NCBI GenBank assembly: GCA_002943765.1
Contig: PQWQ01000010.1
Location: 1,118,501 to 1,182,500, forward strand
DNA length: 64,000 bases
Source: Psoroptes ovis
Taxonomy: Eukaryota; Arthropoda; Arachnida; Sarcoptiformes; Psoroptidae
Reading direction: 5' to 3'
Shown piece after piece: positions 48,307 through 60,546 of the stretch (position 1 is the stretch's first letter; every line of letters begins with the position of its first letter). Made by a program: the position numbers and the translations under genes. The notes under the pieces are model-generated. The model saw only the letters and a list, made by a program, of their open reading frames with translations. It searched no databases and had not been told where the DNA came from.

Positions 48307-51300
48307 ATGATATTATCATTAGCATATTCAGAATATGATTCATATCGTGATGGTCAAATAATACCTGGACGTGGTGGTCCATCACCAACATATTCACCTG
48401 ATGAAGCTGCTTGCCTACAAGAACGTAAATGGTGGGCATTTTTGTTGTCAAGTATATTTACATTTTTAGCCGGCATTTTCATCGTGCTGCTGTATCGATT
48501 TTTTGAATTTATATTCACCGGTATTATATTTCATCGTTCACCTAATAATAATGCTCCTAACGCATCATCATCGGGTGCATTAGGTGCACAACAACAACAA
48601 CATCATCAAGGACATAATGCAAGCAGTAATAAACAACATCAACAACAACAACATCCACATCAACATGCACATCATATTGGTGGCCATAATACTAATAATA
48701 AAGAATCATTATTAGATACATCACAATCATTTGAACATTTAAAAGATCTCAAATCACATAGTTTATCCGATTCACAACCATTAATTAATCAACAAGAATT
48801 AGGTTGGATGAATGAAGCAAAAGATTGGGCAGGTGAATTAATATCAGGACAATCAACAACTGGACGTATATTGGTTGTATTAGTATTTCTACTATCGATA
48901 GCATCATTAGTCATTTATTTTTTAGATGCATCAAAGTAAGTGTCATAATTAAATCATTAATTTTCTTATGCGCACATTTTATCAATCGATTGTTCACCTT
49001 GAAAATATTCAATTTCATTCAATAAAATTAATAATCATATATAATTAAAGTAACTTTAGAATAGTATCACAATAATTTGGCTTGAATTATCATTGATCTA
49101 AATGAATTTTAATCAAAAATTAATTATTTTCAATTCAAAATTAATCAATATTAATATCAAATTCTTTTGTTTCTTCTATTTTTTCATTCATATTAAATTT
49201 CAATCATTCATATAATTCATTGCAAAAATTACAATCAAAAATCCTTGCCGAATCAATTTCCCACCCAATTTCCCCTGCCGAATCACGCCCTTCCTCAATT
49301 GATAATATGAAATTGCGAAAAATAAAAACAATCTCTACTGCTTCATATTCATGAATTTATCACAATCAATGAATGAAAATATTTAAATGAAAAAATTTTA
49401 AAAATGCAAAAAATTCAGTACTGGTCCACCTGGTGCTGGGTAATTATTAATTATTATTATTAAAATTTTATTTATTTTTTTGTTTGATTTATTTTCTGAT
49501 TTAATTTCAAATTTTTATTTAAATTTTATAAAAATTCAATTTATCAAATTATTTAACGTTTGTTCATTTTGATCTTTCTCCCAAATCAATCCATTCATTC
49601 ATTTATTTTGCCCTTTCATCATCTAAATCCAACCCCTTATCTATTCACCCCTATTTGTCTATGTGCTGTTTGTGCATATCAATCATATCATTGATTCAAA
49701 TTCAAATATAAACAGTGATAGTGTTGAAAAATGTCAAAAATGGAATGAAAATCCTACACAACAAGTCGATTTGGCTTTGAATATATTTTTTATGGTCTAT
49801 TTTTTTATACGTGTAAGTACCAATGATTAATTTTTGGCTGAAAAATTTTCAAAATTAATCAATTTTCTTAATCAATCGATTGAAATTATCCATAGTTCAT
49901 AGCTGCTTCCGATAAATTATGGTTTATGTTAGAGCTTTATTCATTTGTTGATTATTTTACAATTCCACCATCATTCGTATCGATTTATCTTGATCGTACA
50001 TGGATCGGTATGATTAAATGATTCATTGTTTTTTATTATGAAGAATATGACTTTAAAAAATATTCAAATTATTCTCCTCGAAGGTCTACGTTTTTTGCGT
50101 GCATTACGCCTTATGTCATTTCCAGATATATTACAATACTTGAATGTATTGAAAACATCATCATCGATACGTTTAGCACAATTAGTATCAATTGTTGTAT
50201 CGGTTTGGTTGACAGCAGCCGGTCTGATACATTTGGTAAGTTATATTCAATTGATCAAATTAATCAATTAACCAAAACACCAAACAATCTTCGAAAAAAT
50301 TGACAGCTCGAAAATTCTGGTGATCCATTAGATTTTAAAAATGGCCATTTCATATCATATTGGGAATGTGTTTATTTTTTAATTGTTACCATGTCTACTG
50401 TATGTATTCTAATTTTTTGGTTTTTTTTTAAATTTGATATCGAAATTAATTTTGTTTATTTTTTCGGTAAAAATTCAATCTAAATTTGCATAATAATTCG
50501 GTTCCACGTTGTTGCTGCTACCCGTTGTTGCATTATCTACTCCATACAATATTTTTCTCTGAACAATCACAAGGTCGGATATGGTGATATACATTGTACG
50601 ACAACATTAGGCCGTACATTTATTGTTCTATTTATTCTTGTTGGTTTGGTAAGTTATGAATAATAATTATTGTTATTAATATTTTTGGTTTAATATGATA
50701 AAATAGCTCCATAATCATAATAATGACAAATATTTTGAATAAAAATCAATTTACATAAAATTATCATTAAAATTGAATGAATAAATGAATGAATTAAAAT
50801 AAATGATAATTTTCAATTTTCTAATTTGAATATTATTTGCTCTTACAAATTTTCATGTTTAAATTTTTTGTTTTCAATTTGAAATTGAATGGTATTTAGG
50901 CTGTATTTGCTTCATTAGTACCTGAAATCACTGAATTAGTTGGACATCCATCAAAATATGCTGGTAATTATCAGAAAAATCCAGCAAAAAAGTATGTGTG
51001 AAATTATTTGATTGAAAATCGAATAAAATTATGAAATTTAATTGATTTGATTATCTTTTTTTTCATTAGGCATATCGTTGTTTGTGGCCATATAACATAT
51101 GAAAGTGTTAGCCATTTTTTAAAAGATTTTCTACACGAAGATCGTGAAGATGTTGATGTTGAAGTTGTATTCTTACATCGTAAACCTCCTGATTTAGAGC
51201 TAGAAGGTTTGATTAAACGTCATTTTACAACTGTTGCATTTTTTCAAGGTTCAGTTATGAACCCGATTGATTTGAATCGTGTCAAAGTACACGAAGCTGA

Positions 51301-54300
51301 TTCTTGTTTAGTATTATCGAATAAATATTGTCAAGATCCTGATGCAGAAGATGCAGCCAATATAATGCGTGTTATATCGATTAAAAATTATAGTGATGAT
51401 ATTCGTGTTATCATACAATTAATGCAATATCATAATAAAGCATATTTATTGAATATTCCATCATGGAATTGGAAACGTGGTGATGATGTTATTTGTGTTA
51501 GTGAATTGAAATTAGGTTTTATTGCTCAATCATGTCTTGCACCTGGTTTCAGTACAATGATGGCCAATCTGTTTGCAATGCGTTCATTTAAAACGGTAAA
51601 TCATTTTGATGATTTATTAGACAAATTGATTTTGATAATTTTTTGTTTTACCAAAATTTATTCAGTCACCGGATACACCACAATGGCAAAATGATTATCT
51701 ATGCGGTACCGGTATGGAAATGTATACAGAAAATTTAAGCACAGCATTCGTTGGAATGACATTTGCTCAAGCAACTGAAACATGTTTTGTTAAATTAAAA
51801 TTATTATTATTAGCAATTGAAGTAACAAATGAAGATGGACAAACACAAATTGTTATCAATCCAAAAGGTACAATACGTATACAACAAAATACACAAGGAT
51901 TTTTTATTGCACAAAGTGCTGATGAAGTTAAAAGGTATTTTTGAAAAATTCAAATTGTTATTATTCATTTCTAGAGAAAATTTATTGAAATTTTGAATTT
52001 ATTCAAAAATTTTAAATTCAAATCAATTTCAACCCAATTTTTCTCTCATTTATTTTTTGCTCACCACATAACAACAATCAAGGGCACTTTGGTTCTGTAA
52101 AAATTGTCATGAAGATGTTAAAGATGAAAAATTGATTCGTAAATGTAAATGTAAAAATTGTAAGTAATTTAATTCAATTCAATTCAATTTTTCCCCAAAA
52201 ATCATTTTATATTCAATCATTTTCAATCAAAATCAATTCACTCATTCATCATTCATTCATTCATTCATTCATGTTCAATTCAAATGTTCAACCAACCAAA
52301 TTGTTTGGAAAAAATTTAAATTGAAATTGAAAATTGAATTTTACGAGAGAGAGAAAAAGAAAAATCAAAAAATCACAAATTCAATTTTCTCTATGACTAA
52401 AATGCATGTTTGAAATGAAATGTTTATGTTCAATTTAGTTCATGTTTGTCTATATGGTAGAGGTCTACATAGTCTTTGATAGTTGACAAGGATTAAAAAT
52501 AATGAAAATTTATAGATAATTGAATTTACCCATTGAATTTTTCAAAATTTTTCCTAGGAATTCTCTCGATCGAATTTTTTCCCCATTGAAATCCATTAAA
52601 TTCCAATAAATTTTAAATGTTTCACTCAATTTTTTCCGTTTTTTTTTGTCTCTATTTTCGTTCAAATCAATCTAATAAAAACATTGCTGAACATTTAATC
52701 ACCTTCAAAAAAAAATGTTGGCTTCACTGCAATAATCATCGCTTTTATTAATCGTCCCTATTAATAATCGTCTCTTATTTGTTCATTTAATTGCTTTTAA
52801 TGTTGCATTTTCCATGTTTGTATGTATTTGTGCTATAAATGTCTTCACTGTCAATATCCGTTTACCATTTGTGCTTTATTAATCATTAAAATTATTGAAA
52901 AATCAATCGAAAAAAAAAATTTTGTATAAAGTGGGTGCAATATTCAAAAAAGGTGTTAGAGTTGTACAAGCAGTGAATAGTAATGTTATTAATCGTCAAC
53001 ATCATACAGCAGCGATTGCAGCCGCATCATCATCGGCTGCAACATCATCATCGGTACATACTCGATTATTGGATACAACATCATCATTGATGTCCACCAC
53101 TGATCATCATCGTTCGTATTTGTTTTTTTTCAAATTAAATTTTTTTGGATTTTTTGAATGATAATTTCATAGTTATTAGATATGAGAATATAGATCATGA
53201 TTATTCAATTTTATCTTACCGAGATTTTGATTTATCATTGATTGATTATCTCCATTGATTTCATTGTTTTATTTCTTTGGTTTATCATTTATCAATTTTA
53301 TTTATTTGTTTGTCCTCTAGAATTTTCAAATTTGAATGCATTGTCTTCCTATGAATTTCACATGTCTAGATTGCTTGATTCCAAAGACACTCTGTCCTTT
53401 AAATGTTCAATTATTCTAAATATTTTTCACATTTGAATACACACACACACGACCATTAACATGTTTCACATATTTCAATGTTCTGACGCACATTGAACAC
53501 TTGAAGAAAATCACGCAATTCAATTGAATTCAATTCACTGAATTTCACTGTTTTATTTGTCAAAATGTTTTGTTACAACCACCACAAGCAACAAAATGCA
53601 GAATAACATCATGATCAATGATATATTTGTATTCATTTTTGTGTGTGTCCATATGTGTCAAATCATTGGTTTTTGATAAATCTATCTCTGAAATCTAAAA
53701 TTTAATCTTTCATTTCGTATATTTTATACTTCAATGACTTTGAATACTTTCAAAAAATGATCGAATTTCAAATCTTTGAATCTCGAACCATTCTTAAAAT
53801 GAATAAATCAAATTAAATAATTCAAAGATTTTGGTGAATCATCATCAATCGATACAACCACAAACATTGAATTATCATCATCAATTGAACCACAACAACA
53901 ACCACAACAGCAACTACCACCATTATTATCATCATCATCATCACAAAATCAAATCGAATTAATGAGAAGAAAAATTATTGAATCATTAAATGATGATTTA
54001 TCGCAATCCAATGATAATATAAATAATAATCAATCGATAATGATGGCACCGACGATGGCCACTAGTGCATCATCGATAGCAATGATACAGCAGCAACATC
54101 AACAGCAGCAAAAACAAGATCAAAATAAATCATTACTGCCGAGAAAATTGTCAAGAAAATTTCGAGGTAATCGAAATCGTTTGAATTTTTATGAATTTAG
54201 AATGGAAATGATTCAAGAAATCATTTCATTTTATGGCACCAAATTCTTGTGATTGTAAGCACCGATGCATATTCAATGTGTTTTTATGTATTTGTGTCTA

Positions 54301-57300
54301 TTGATGAATGAAAAAATTCAAGCAGAAATGAATTTCATTTGAAATGGTCGCAATCAAGCGGAGCCCATATTTGTCACCGAACAAGAAGGAGAAAAATGTT
54401 TCAAATTTGCATTTCAATACGGTGTATTCTTAATTTCACCAATTCACAAAGCAAAAATGCACCAAAAAAAATTACAAAAGAAATTTCCAAGCGATTTACA
54501 AAGTATTTTCATTTCAATTCAATGATTTTCAAAGGAAAACAAATTTTTCACATATGCAAATTCACATTCAAATGCAAACACAAGCACAAATACAAAGACC
54601 AAAATACTAATCAAATTCAAACACAAACACTGACAAATGATAACACTGACAACCTTTATATTTCAATCAGTTTAAAGTAAGATTTCTTTGTTCCCGTGTA
54701 CACACTTTTGTTGTAAATATCAATCATTGGAATGAATGAATCATCAATTCAAATGTATTTCAATGTTTACCTTTGAATTTCTTTTTGAGAATCCTAAGAC
54801 ATTCACTAAGTTTTCAAATCATTTTCTCCCCATCCCGTTTGCATGAATTTAAATTTTGTTAGAATTTCGAATCAATTTTAATTCAAGATTTTTTCCACTA
54901 TCAAATTTCCCGCAAATTTTATCTAAATTTACAAAATTTTCATTTAATTTCATTCAATTTTCTTACATTTTTCTTATTTTTCCGATTTTTTCCATCAATT
55001 TCTTCAATTTTCCCTTAATTCTACGACTTTTTGCATTCAAAAAATCTTCATAATCTTCATAAATCATCGCTTCATGTCCATGTCTAAATCTGTTCATATC
55101 TTGCTTTATTTGTCCATCATTATTCATTCATTTTCTCGAATATTATTCTTCGCCTTTATGCCATAATAAATTTCAATCTAAAACTATGAAATTTCTTTTT
55201 TCAAAACCAAACAAAACAAAAAAAACTTTGAATCAAAAGCAGATGGTTTTGGTGAACCAACTGAAAGCAGTAAGTTATTCTAGGATTTAGAATTATGTGA
55301 TTTATTATTGTAGTTTTTTTTTTGTTGTTGGGTTCTAATCTAGTTATTTGTATCACAGTTACATTTAGTGATTTATATGTGTTGTGTGTGCTTTCAATGT
55401 CCAATAATATGCTTTGATTCCCACAAATTTCATTTAGTTTTTTGATCCTCTCAAATTTGAAATTAAAATTCAATTTTGATTCATTTTTGTTTTTTTCGAA
55501 TAAATTATTTTTTTTTTACAGTGCATTTAATACCACCATCACAAGGTGGTCGCCGTGCTACACGTAATGGTAAACATCAATTAGGACAAATTGCTGGACA
55601 ATTGACGGCCGCCATTGGTTCGAAACATTCTTCAAGCAGTCTTATGCGGCAACAATCACAAACATCTTCATTAGGTCAAACATCATCATCACAACAACAG
55701 CAACAGCAGCAGCAGCAACAACAACAGCAATCACAATCAGGTTCAGCATCATTTGCACCACAAATGCATTTGGCATATGAAGTTAAAAAATTAATGTAAT
55801 TTCTCCGCTTCATTTTTTCTATGATTTAATTTAATTTGATTTATATTTGTTTTCTCTTTTCAAATGAATAATTTAGGCCAGCAGCAGCAAGACCAACTGA
55901 AGGTACATCGACGGTTGCCGTCGCATCATCAGCCGGTTTTATTGATTCAAAAGATTTTGATTTTGAAAAAACTGAAATGAAATATGATTCGACCGGAATG
56001 TTTCATTGGTGTCCGGCACGTCCGATTGAAGATTGTATTCTTGATCGTAATCAAGCAGCAATGACTGTATTGAATGGTCATGTTGTTGTTTGTTTGTTTG
56101 CTGATCCTGATTCACCATTAATTGGTTTGCGTAATTTAGTCATGCCATTAAGGTTTGTTGAATTGTTTCATTTTTAATGATTTATTAATAATTAATTACG
56201 ATCCTATTCCATTGTTACAAACAAATTCTAATGAATTTTAAAACAAAAAATATAGAGCTTCCAATTTCCATTATCATGAATTAAAACATGTGGTTATTGT
56301 TGGTAATGTTGAATATCTACGGCGTGAATGGAAAATGTTACAAAATTTACCAAAAATCAGTGTATTAAATGGTTCACCATTATCCAGAGCTGATTTGCGT
56401 GCTGTTAATATTAATTTATGTGATATGTGTGTAATTTTATCAGCAAAAATTCCATCATCAGATGATCCAACATTAGCTGATAAAGAGGCAATTTTAGCCA
56501 GTTTAAACATAAAAGCAATGACATTTGATGATACGATAGGTGTTATCACAAGCAATGCTGCATGTACTGATCCTGGTTCACGAATACCGGGTAGCTCACC
56601 ACCGCCATTAGTGGTCCAACGACGTGGTTCTGTTTATGGCTCAAATGTTCCATTAATAACTGAATTGGTTAATGATACAAATGTACAATTTTTAGATCAA
56701 GATGATGATGATGATCCAGATACTGAACTATATTTGACACAACCATTTGCATGTGGTACTGCATTCGCTGTCAGTGTACTTGATTCATTGATGTCGACAA
56801 CATATTTTAATGCAAATGCATTAACATTAATACGATCTTTGATAACTGGTGGTGCAACACCTGAATTAGAACTGATATTAGCCGAAGGTGCAGGTTTACG
56901 TGGCGGATATTCAACATTGGAAACATTAAAAAATCGTGATCGTTGTCGCGTTGGACAAATACCATTATATGATGGACCATTGGCTAAATTTGCTGAAAGT
57001 GGGAAATATGGTGATCTATTTGTGTCGGCATTAAGACAATATGGAATGTTATGTATCGGTATTTATAGATTTCGTGATACATCTGGTGCAGCTGAAGCAT
57101 CAACAAAACGTTATGTTATTACAAATCCACCGAATGATCTTGTATTAATACCAAGTGATATGGTAATTGTTTCTATTTGTCAAAATTTATGTTTTTCTAA
57201 ATTATTTTTTTACAATCGAAATTTTAGATATTTGTATTATTACAATTTGATCCTGGTCTTGAATATCATAAAGGTAGTCGTTTAGCATCGAGACAAATAT

Positions 57301-57563
57301 CGACGGCCAGTGCTGTATCAGGAATAGGAACCAATTTAAATTCAAACAATGCTAACAATACAACAAATAATAGCAATAATAATAATAATAAAAATTTACA
57401 AACACAAATATCACAATCATCATCACAACATCAACAACAACATCAAAAATCATCACAATCACTGATATCGCAAACGGCCCCATCTATAACATCACAACCA
57501 TCATCAACATCGACATCATCGAATGTTCATCATCCACAACAGCCTGGACAGCCGCCAAGTTGA
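48307..57563 (+). CDS. slo: Slowpoke, large-conductance Ca2+-activated K+ (BK) channel alpha subunit
   Basis: Exons: 48307-48935, 49716-49812, 49896-50007, 50084-50235, 50307-50399, 50574-50648, 50900-50991, 51070-51595, 51666-51934, 52083-52159, 52932-53111, 53828-54166, 55243-55269, 55522-55795, 55877-56152, 56256-57162, 57228-57563. They join in phase to 1486 residues. An in-frame stop at 48271 supports the ATG. Seen in order are S0 (WWAFLLSSIFTFLAGIF), a Gln/His-rich S0-S1 insert, WAGELISGQSTTGRILVVLV (S1), a voltage sensor with LRFLRALRLM (S4), the pore filter TMSTVGYGD, RCK1 (HIVVCGHITYESVSHFL), the CKNCHEDVKDEKLI block, a long low-complexity RCK linker, and RCK2 with calcium bowl FLDQDDDDDPDTELYL. 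The channel opens with depolarisation and internal Ca2+ in nerve and muscle. The border of exon 11 is the least certain. Confidence 0.96.
49419..49439 (+). other. slo: Candidate 21-base slo microexon (encodes TGPPGAG)
   Basis: TACTGGTCCACCTGGTGCTG plus a final G lies between a TTCAG acceptor and a GTAATT donor, inside the 780-base intron after S1. It fits the phase exactly: with the preceding AA it reads N-T-G-P-P-G-A-G and rejoins D-S-V-E-K-C. The GC-rich coding-like sequence stands out in AT-rich intron. It would add seven residues to the S1-S2 loop. Confidence 0.6.
52160..52931 (+). other. slo: slo intron 10, 772 bases
   Basis: AT-rich. No phase-compatible extra exon was recognised, although flies carry alternative exons in this part of slo. 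Confidence 0.45.
54167..55242 (+). other. slo: slo intron 12, 1.1 kb
   Basis: Separates the 339-base and 27-base cassette-like exons. The open frames in it (54339-54680, 54856-55053) lack splice-compatible ends and look random. Confidence 0.5.
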
Positions 57564-57570
57564 CAAATTC

Positions 57571-57679
57571 TCTGTAGTGCTTTGACTGATGGGCCATATT
57601 CATTTATTTAAATGTTTTTAAATTTCTTTTTTTTTCGGTTGTTGCCCATCAGATAATATTCATATCAAAGCACTACAGA
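57571..57679 (+). other. Hairpin-forming inverted repeat in the slo 3'UTR
   Basis: TCTGTAGTGCTTTGA (57571-57585) is the exact reverse complement of TCAAAGCACTACAGA (57665-57679), and CTGATGGGC (57586-57594) of GCCCATCAG (57644-57652). The fold has 24 perfect base pairs, a 12-base bulge on the 3' side and a 49-base AT-rich loop. It starts 8 bases after the slo stop. Confidence 0.85.
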
Positions 57680-58056
57680 TAAACACTTCAAACACTTGTA
57701 AATCATCATTTGTATATATTTTTGAATTGAAAATTTATTTATTTGTGTGCAATTTTCATGTTATAAGCTCTCCTTTTATTTCCTCAATGGTTTTCAATAA
57801 TTGTGTTACAAATTATTTATTTATTTATTTATTGATAATGATAATACATCATATTTATTTATTTACATGTTGTTCTATCTATTTTTTGAAATTGATTTTG
57901 AAAATTTTTGTTTGATCAAACAATTTATTATTCTAATGTATTTCATTCCTTTAACATTTAATATTATAAAATGTGAAATTTGGTTTTTAATTTGTGAATT
58001 TTTGTGAAAAAAAAATTTAGGTGCAATTATTATTATTGTCTTTGAATTGAAATCTA

Positions 58057-58062
58057 AATAAA
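58057..58062 (+). terminator. Poly(A) signal of slo
   Basis: AATAAA about 490 bases past the slo stop and about 410 bases before the PAM16 start codon. Confidence 0.55.
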
Positions 58063-58475
58063 AATGATATTTATTCATATTTGTGATTTCAAATGAGAAA
58101 TGTAGCAATATTCTGAATTCAAAAAAAAAAAAAAAAAATTAAAAAATTTTTGCAAAAATTTGCACTCGTTCTTTATGAATGATCCTCTAAGAATGTCATG
58201 TGATTTGAAATTCGCATGATTTGTTGCATCAACTATTTTTTGAAAATCCAAAAAAAAAACAATGCAATTTATTTGATTTTTTTAAATCTTTTGATCATTT
58301 TTTAAAATTTGGATGAAAAAAAATCGATTGAAATTTCGTCTGATAATCAAACGAAAACGATTACAATCCTGAAATCAGCCGTCCATTGAATTAGAATAAT
58401 CAATTTTAATATTTTAAATGAATTTTTTTATTTTGACATTTTAGTGTCCTCTAAATAAGTTAAATACATAAACAG

Positions 58476-60404
58476 ATGGTAATGTTCAATTTATTTATGA
58501 TTGCATCATTAAACTAGCTTTAATTGTAAATCGACCAGATGAATTAATCATTTTTATTCTGTTCATTTCAAATCAGGCAAAATATTTAGCTCAAATCATA
58601 GTCATAGGTACACAAGCAATTGGACGTGCATTCACACGTGCATTAAAACAAGAAATTGAAGGTATGATTGTTTGTTTTAGTTTTAAATTTTCCTAATTAT
58701 TTTTCAATTCAAATTCCTAGCAAGTCAAAGAGCTGCACAGCAAAGAAATGCGAACAAATCAAACGGTGGTGGTGGTGATAGTACAGCATCGGCTGCATCA
58801 AATGCAAAATTAGGAATGACAGTTCAGGTACGATTTAAAATTTAAATTTAAAATAAGATTTATCCTAATAAATTTTCCCCATCATTTAAAACAAATAGGA
58901 AGCAATGCAAATATTAAATATTGAAAATAATCAGTTGAATGATTTGGAATTGATTGAAAAACGTTTTAAACATTTATTCGAAGTGAATGATAAAACAAAA
59001 GGTGGTTCATTTTATTTACAATCAAAAGTGAGTTTCCAATTTTCGATTTTGAAAAAAAATATTGATGAAAAACGATTGATATTTTTTTAATTAATCATTA
59101 TTTGCGGAAATTACCCTCAATATTGTTGATGTAATTGATTTGTTTCGATGATGATGATGTTGGTGATTGTATTAATTAATATTGTGCCAAATGAAAACGT
59201 CTACAACGAACAACAACTGTATTGAATTATAAAAACATTATTAACACTATATTTTCCTTTCATTTTTATTTGGCTAAAAATATCAAATCATATGTCATAA
59301 ATGATGATAGACAGCATTATTACATTTTAAAAATATCCACCAGTGCAATGATCATAGTATGATACTCGAAAGGTCATCAACATTTCCAGTCAACAACAGT
59401 TTGAATGGAAATCAACGAAATTTATTAAATAAAAATTTATTTCATCATAACAATTTTGAACATCGACGAACAATGGCAACAACAGCATCAAGCAATGATA
59501 AAATCAATGAAAAATCACTGTTGGAATATATTGAACAAAATATTAGTGAAAATAATCTAAATAAATCGATTGAACGTATGAAACGTATTCGATTAGGTGG
59601 ACGATTAAAAAAAGATGGTCAACCATACAAGAAAGCATCAGTTTTGATTCCATTTTGTCATGATAATCGTACGGGTATGCCGGCAATTTTATTTACAAGA
59701 CGTTCGTTTAAAATTACTAAACATAAAGGTGAAGTATGTTTTCCTGGTGGTATTGAAGAAGATTGTGATCAAAGTGTTATTGAATCAGCTATACGTGAAA
59801 CAATTGAAGAAATTGGTGTAAATCGATCGGATATAAAAATATATGATGAATTGAATCCAATACCATTCAATGATTTAGCATTATATCCGGTTATTGGTTA
59901 TTTAAAATTGTTGGAAAATGATAAAGAACAATTCAAATTGAATGAACAAGAAGTTCAATCAATCCATATAATACCAATCATTCATTTATTGAATATGAAA
60001 TTTTGGTTTAAAACACATTGGCGTTCGGGTTGGACAACACCGGTATACAAAGATAATGATAATCCACGTATTTGGGGTATGACAGCGAGCATTCTTTACA
60101 TGATGTTGGCCAATATTTTCAATAAACATTTTCAATTCGATTCATCATTTTTGAATCGTGGACCAATATCACCTGCCAATGCTCCACCAAACTCAGCATC
60201 GGCACAATCGGCGGCATCATCATCATCGAATACAAATCAATTAGATCAAACTGAAAAATCCCGTTGAACTAATTTTAAATTTATTTATCTAATTTTCTTT
60301 AAATTTCACTTATCTCATCACAGGTTTTTCGTGCAAAAGAAAGATTGGACAAAGAAATTGAACTAATGAAAGAAAAGCAACAAAAATCATCTGATAAGCA
60401 ATAA
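58476..60404 (+). CDS. PAM16: PAM16 / Magmas, import-motor subunit of the TIM23 complex
   Basis: Coding exons 58476-58478 (the ATG alone), 58577-58661, 58721-58827, 58899-59027 and 60324-60404 join in phase to 134 residues. The sequence M-AKYLAQIIVIGTQAIGRAF gives the hydrophobic N-terminal segment. VQEAMQILNI begins the degenerate J domain, and the J-like core reads LFEVNDKTKGGSFYLQSK then VFRAKERLDKEIEL, with DKT in place of the HPD motif of true J proteins, as expected for PAM16. PAM16 dimerises with PAM14 and controls its stimulation of mitochondrial Hsp70 at the matrix side of the inner membrane. A Gly/Ser/Ala-rich linker (about residues 36-64) is lineage-specific. The last intron, 59028-60323, contains a whole Nudix gene on the same strand. 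An AATAAA overlaps the stop codon (60400-60405). Confidence 0.93.
59359..60267 (+). CDS. NUDT8: NUDT8-like Nudix hydrolase (CoA diphosphatase type), nested in the PAM16 intron
   Basis: An intronless frame of 302 residues. It has the CoA-pyrophosphatase subfamily signature: AILFTRRSFKITKHKGEV then CFPGG (about residues 110-131), and the Nudix helix ending SAIRETIEEIGV, which supplies the metal-binding glutamates. The DNPRIWGMTASIL block near the end is also typical of NUDT7/8. Family members split CoA or acyl-CoA into phosphopantetheine and 3',5'-ADP; NUDT8 acts in mitochondria. The N-terminal 50 residues are Asn- and Arg-containing and lack acidic runs, compatible with a targeting peptide. 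Other possible starts are the ATGs at 59404 and 59473. No canonical poly(A) hexamer lies between its stop and the final PAM16 exon, so its mRNA may run through that exon. Confidence 0.9.
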   Translation: MILERSSTFPVNNSLNGNQRNLLNKNLFHHNNFEHRRTMATTASSNDKINEKSLLEYIEQNISENNLNKSIERMKRIRLGGRLKKDGQPYKKASVLIPFCHDNRTGMPAILFTRRSFKITKHKGEVCFPGGIEEDCDQSVIESAIRETIEEIGVNRSDIKIYDELNPIPFNDLALYPVIGYLKLLENDKEQFKLNEQEVQSIHIIPIIHLLNMKFWFKTHWRSGWTTPVYKDNDNPRIWGMTASILYMMLANIFNKHFQFDSSFLNRGPISPANAPPNSASAQSAASSSSNTNQLDQTEKSR

Positions 60405-60502
60405 AACGAATAGGCTCAAATTTTGTATATTTTTTCATATTAAAATCTATTTTTTTCGAATTAATTGTAGTTTGTATGTTTTTTGTTTGTTTTTGCAAAT
60501 TA

Positions 60503-60508
60503 TTTATT
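60503..60508 (-). terminator. Poly(A) signal of the nuclear receptor gene
   Basis: AATAAA on the minus strand about 40 bases past the receptor stop. PAM16 and the receptor converge with 142 bases between stops. Confidence 0.55.
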
Positions 60509-60546
60509 GATATAAAAAATTTTTCAATCAATCAATCAATGCATAT

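Noticed and set aside
53962..54252. Separate small gene
   Set aside because: It is part of slo exon 12 read past its GTAATC donor.
58905..59090. Independent small frame
   Set aside because: It is PAM16 exon 4 read into the intron; at most a retained-intron isoform with an altered tail.
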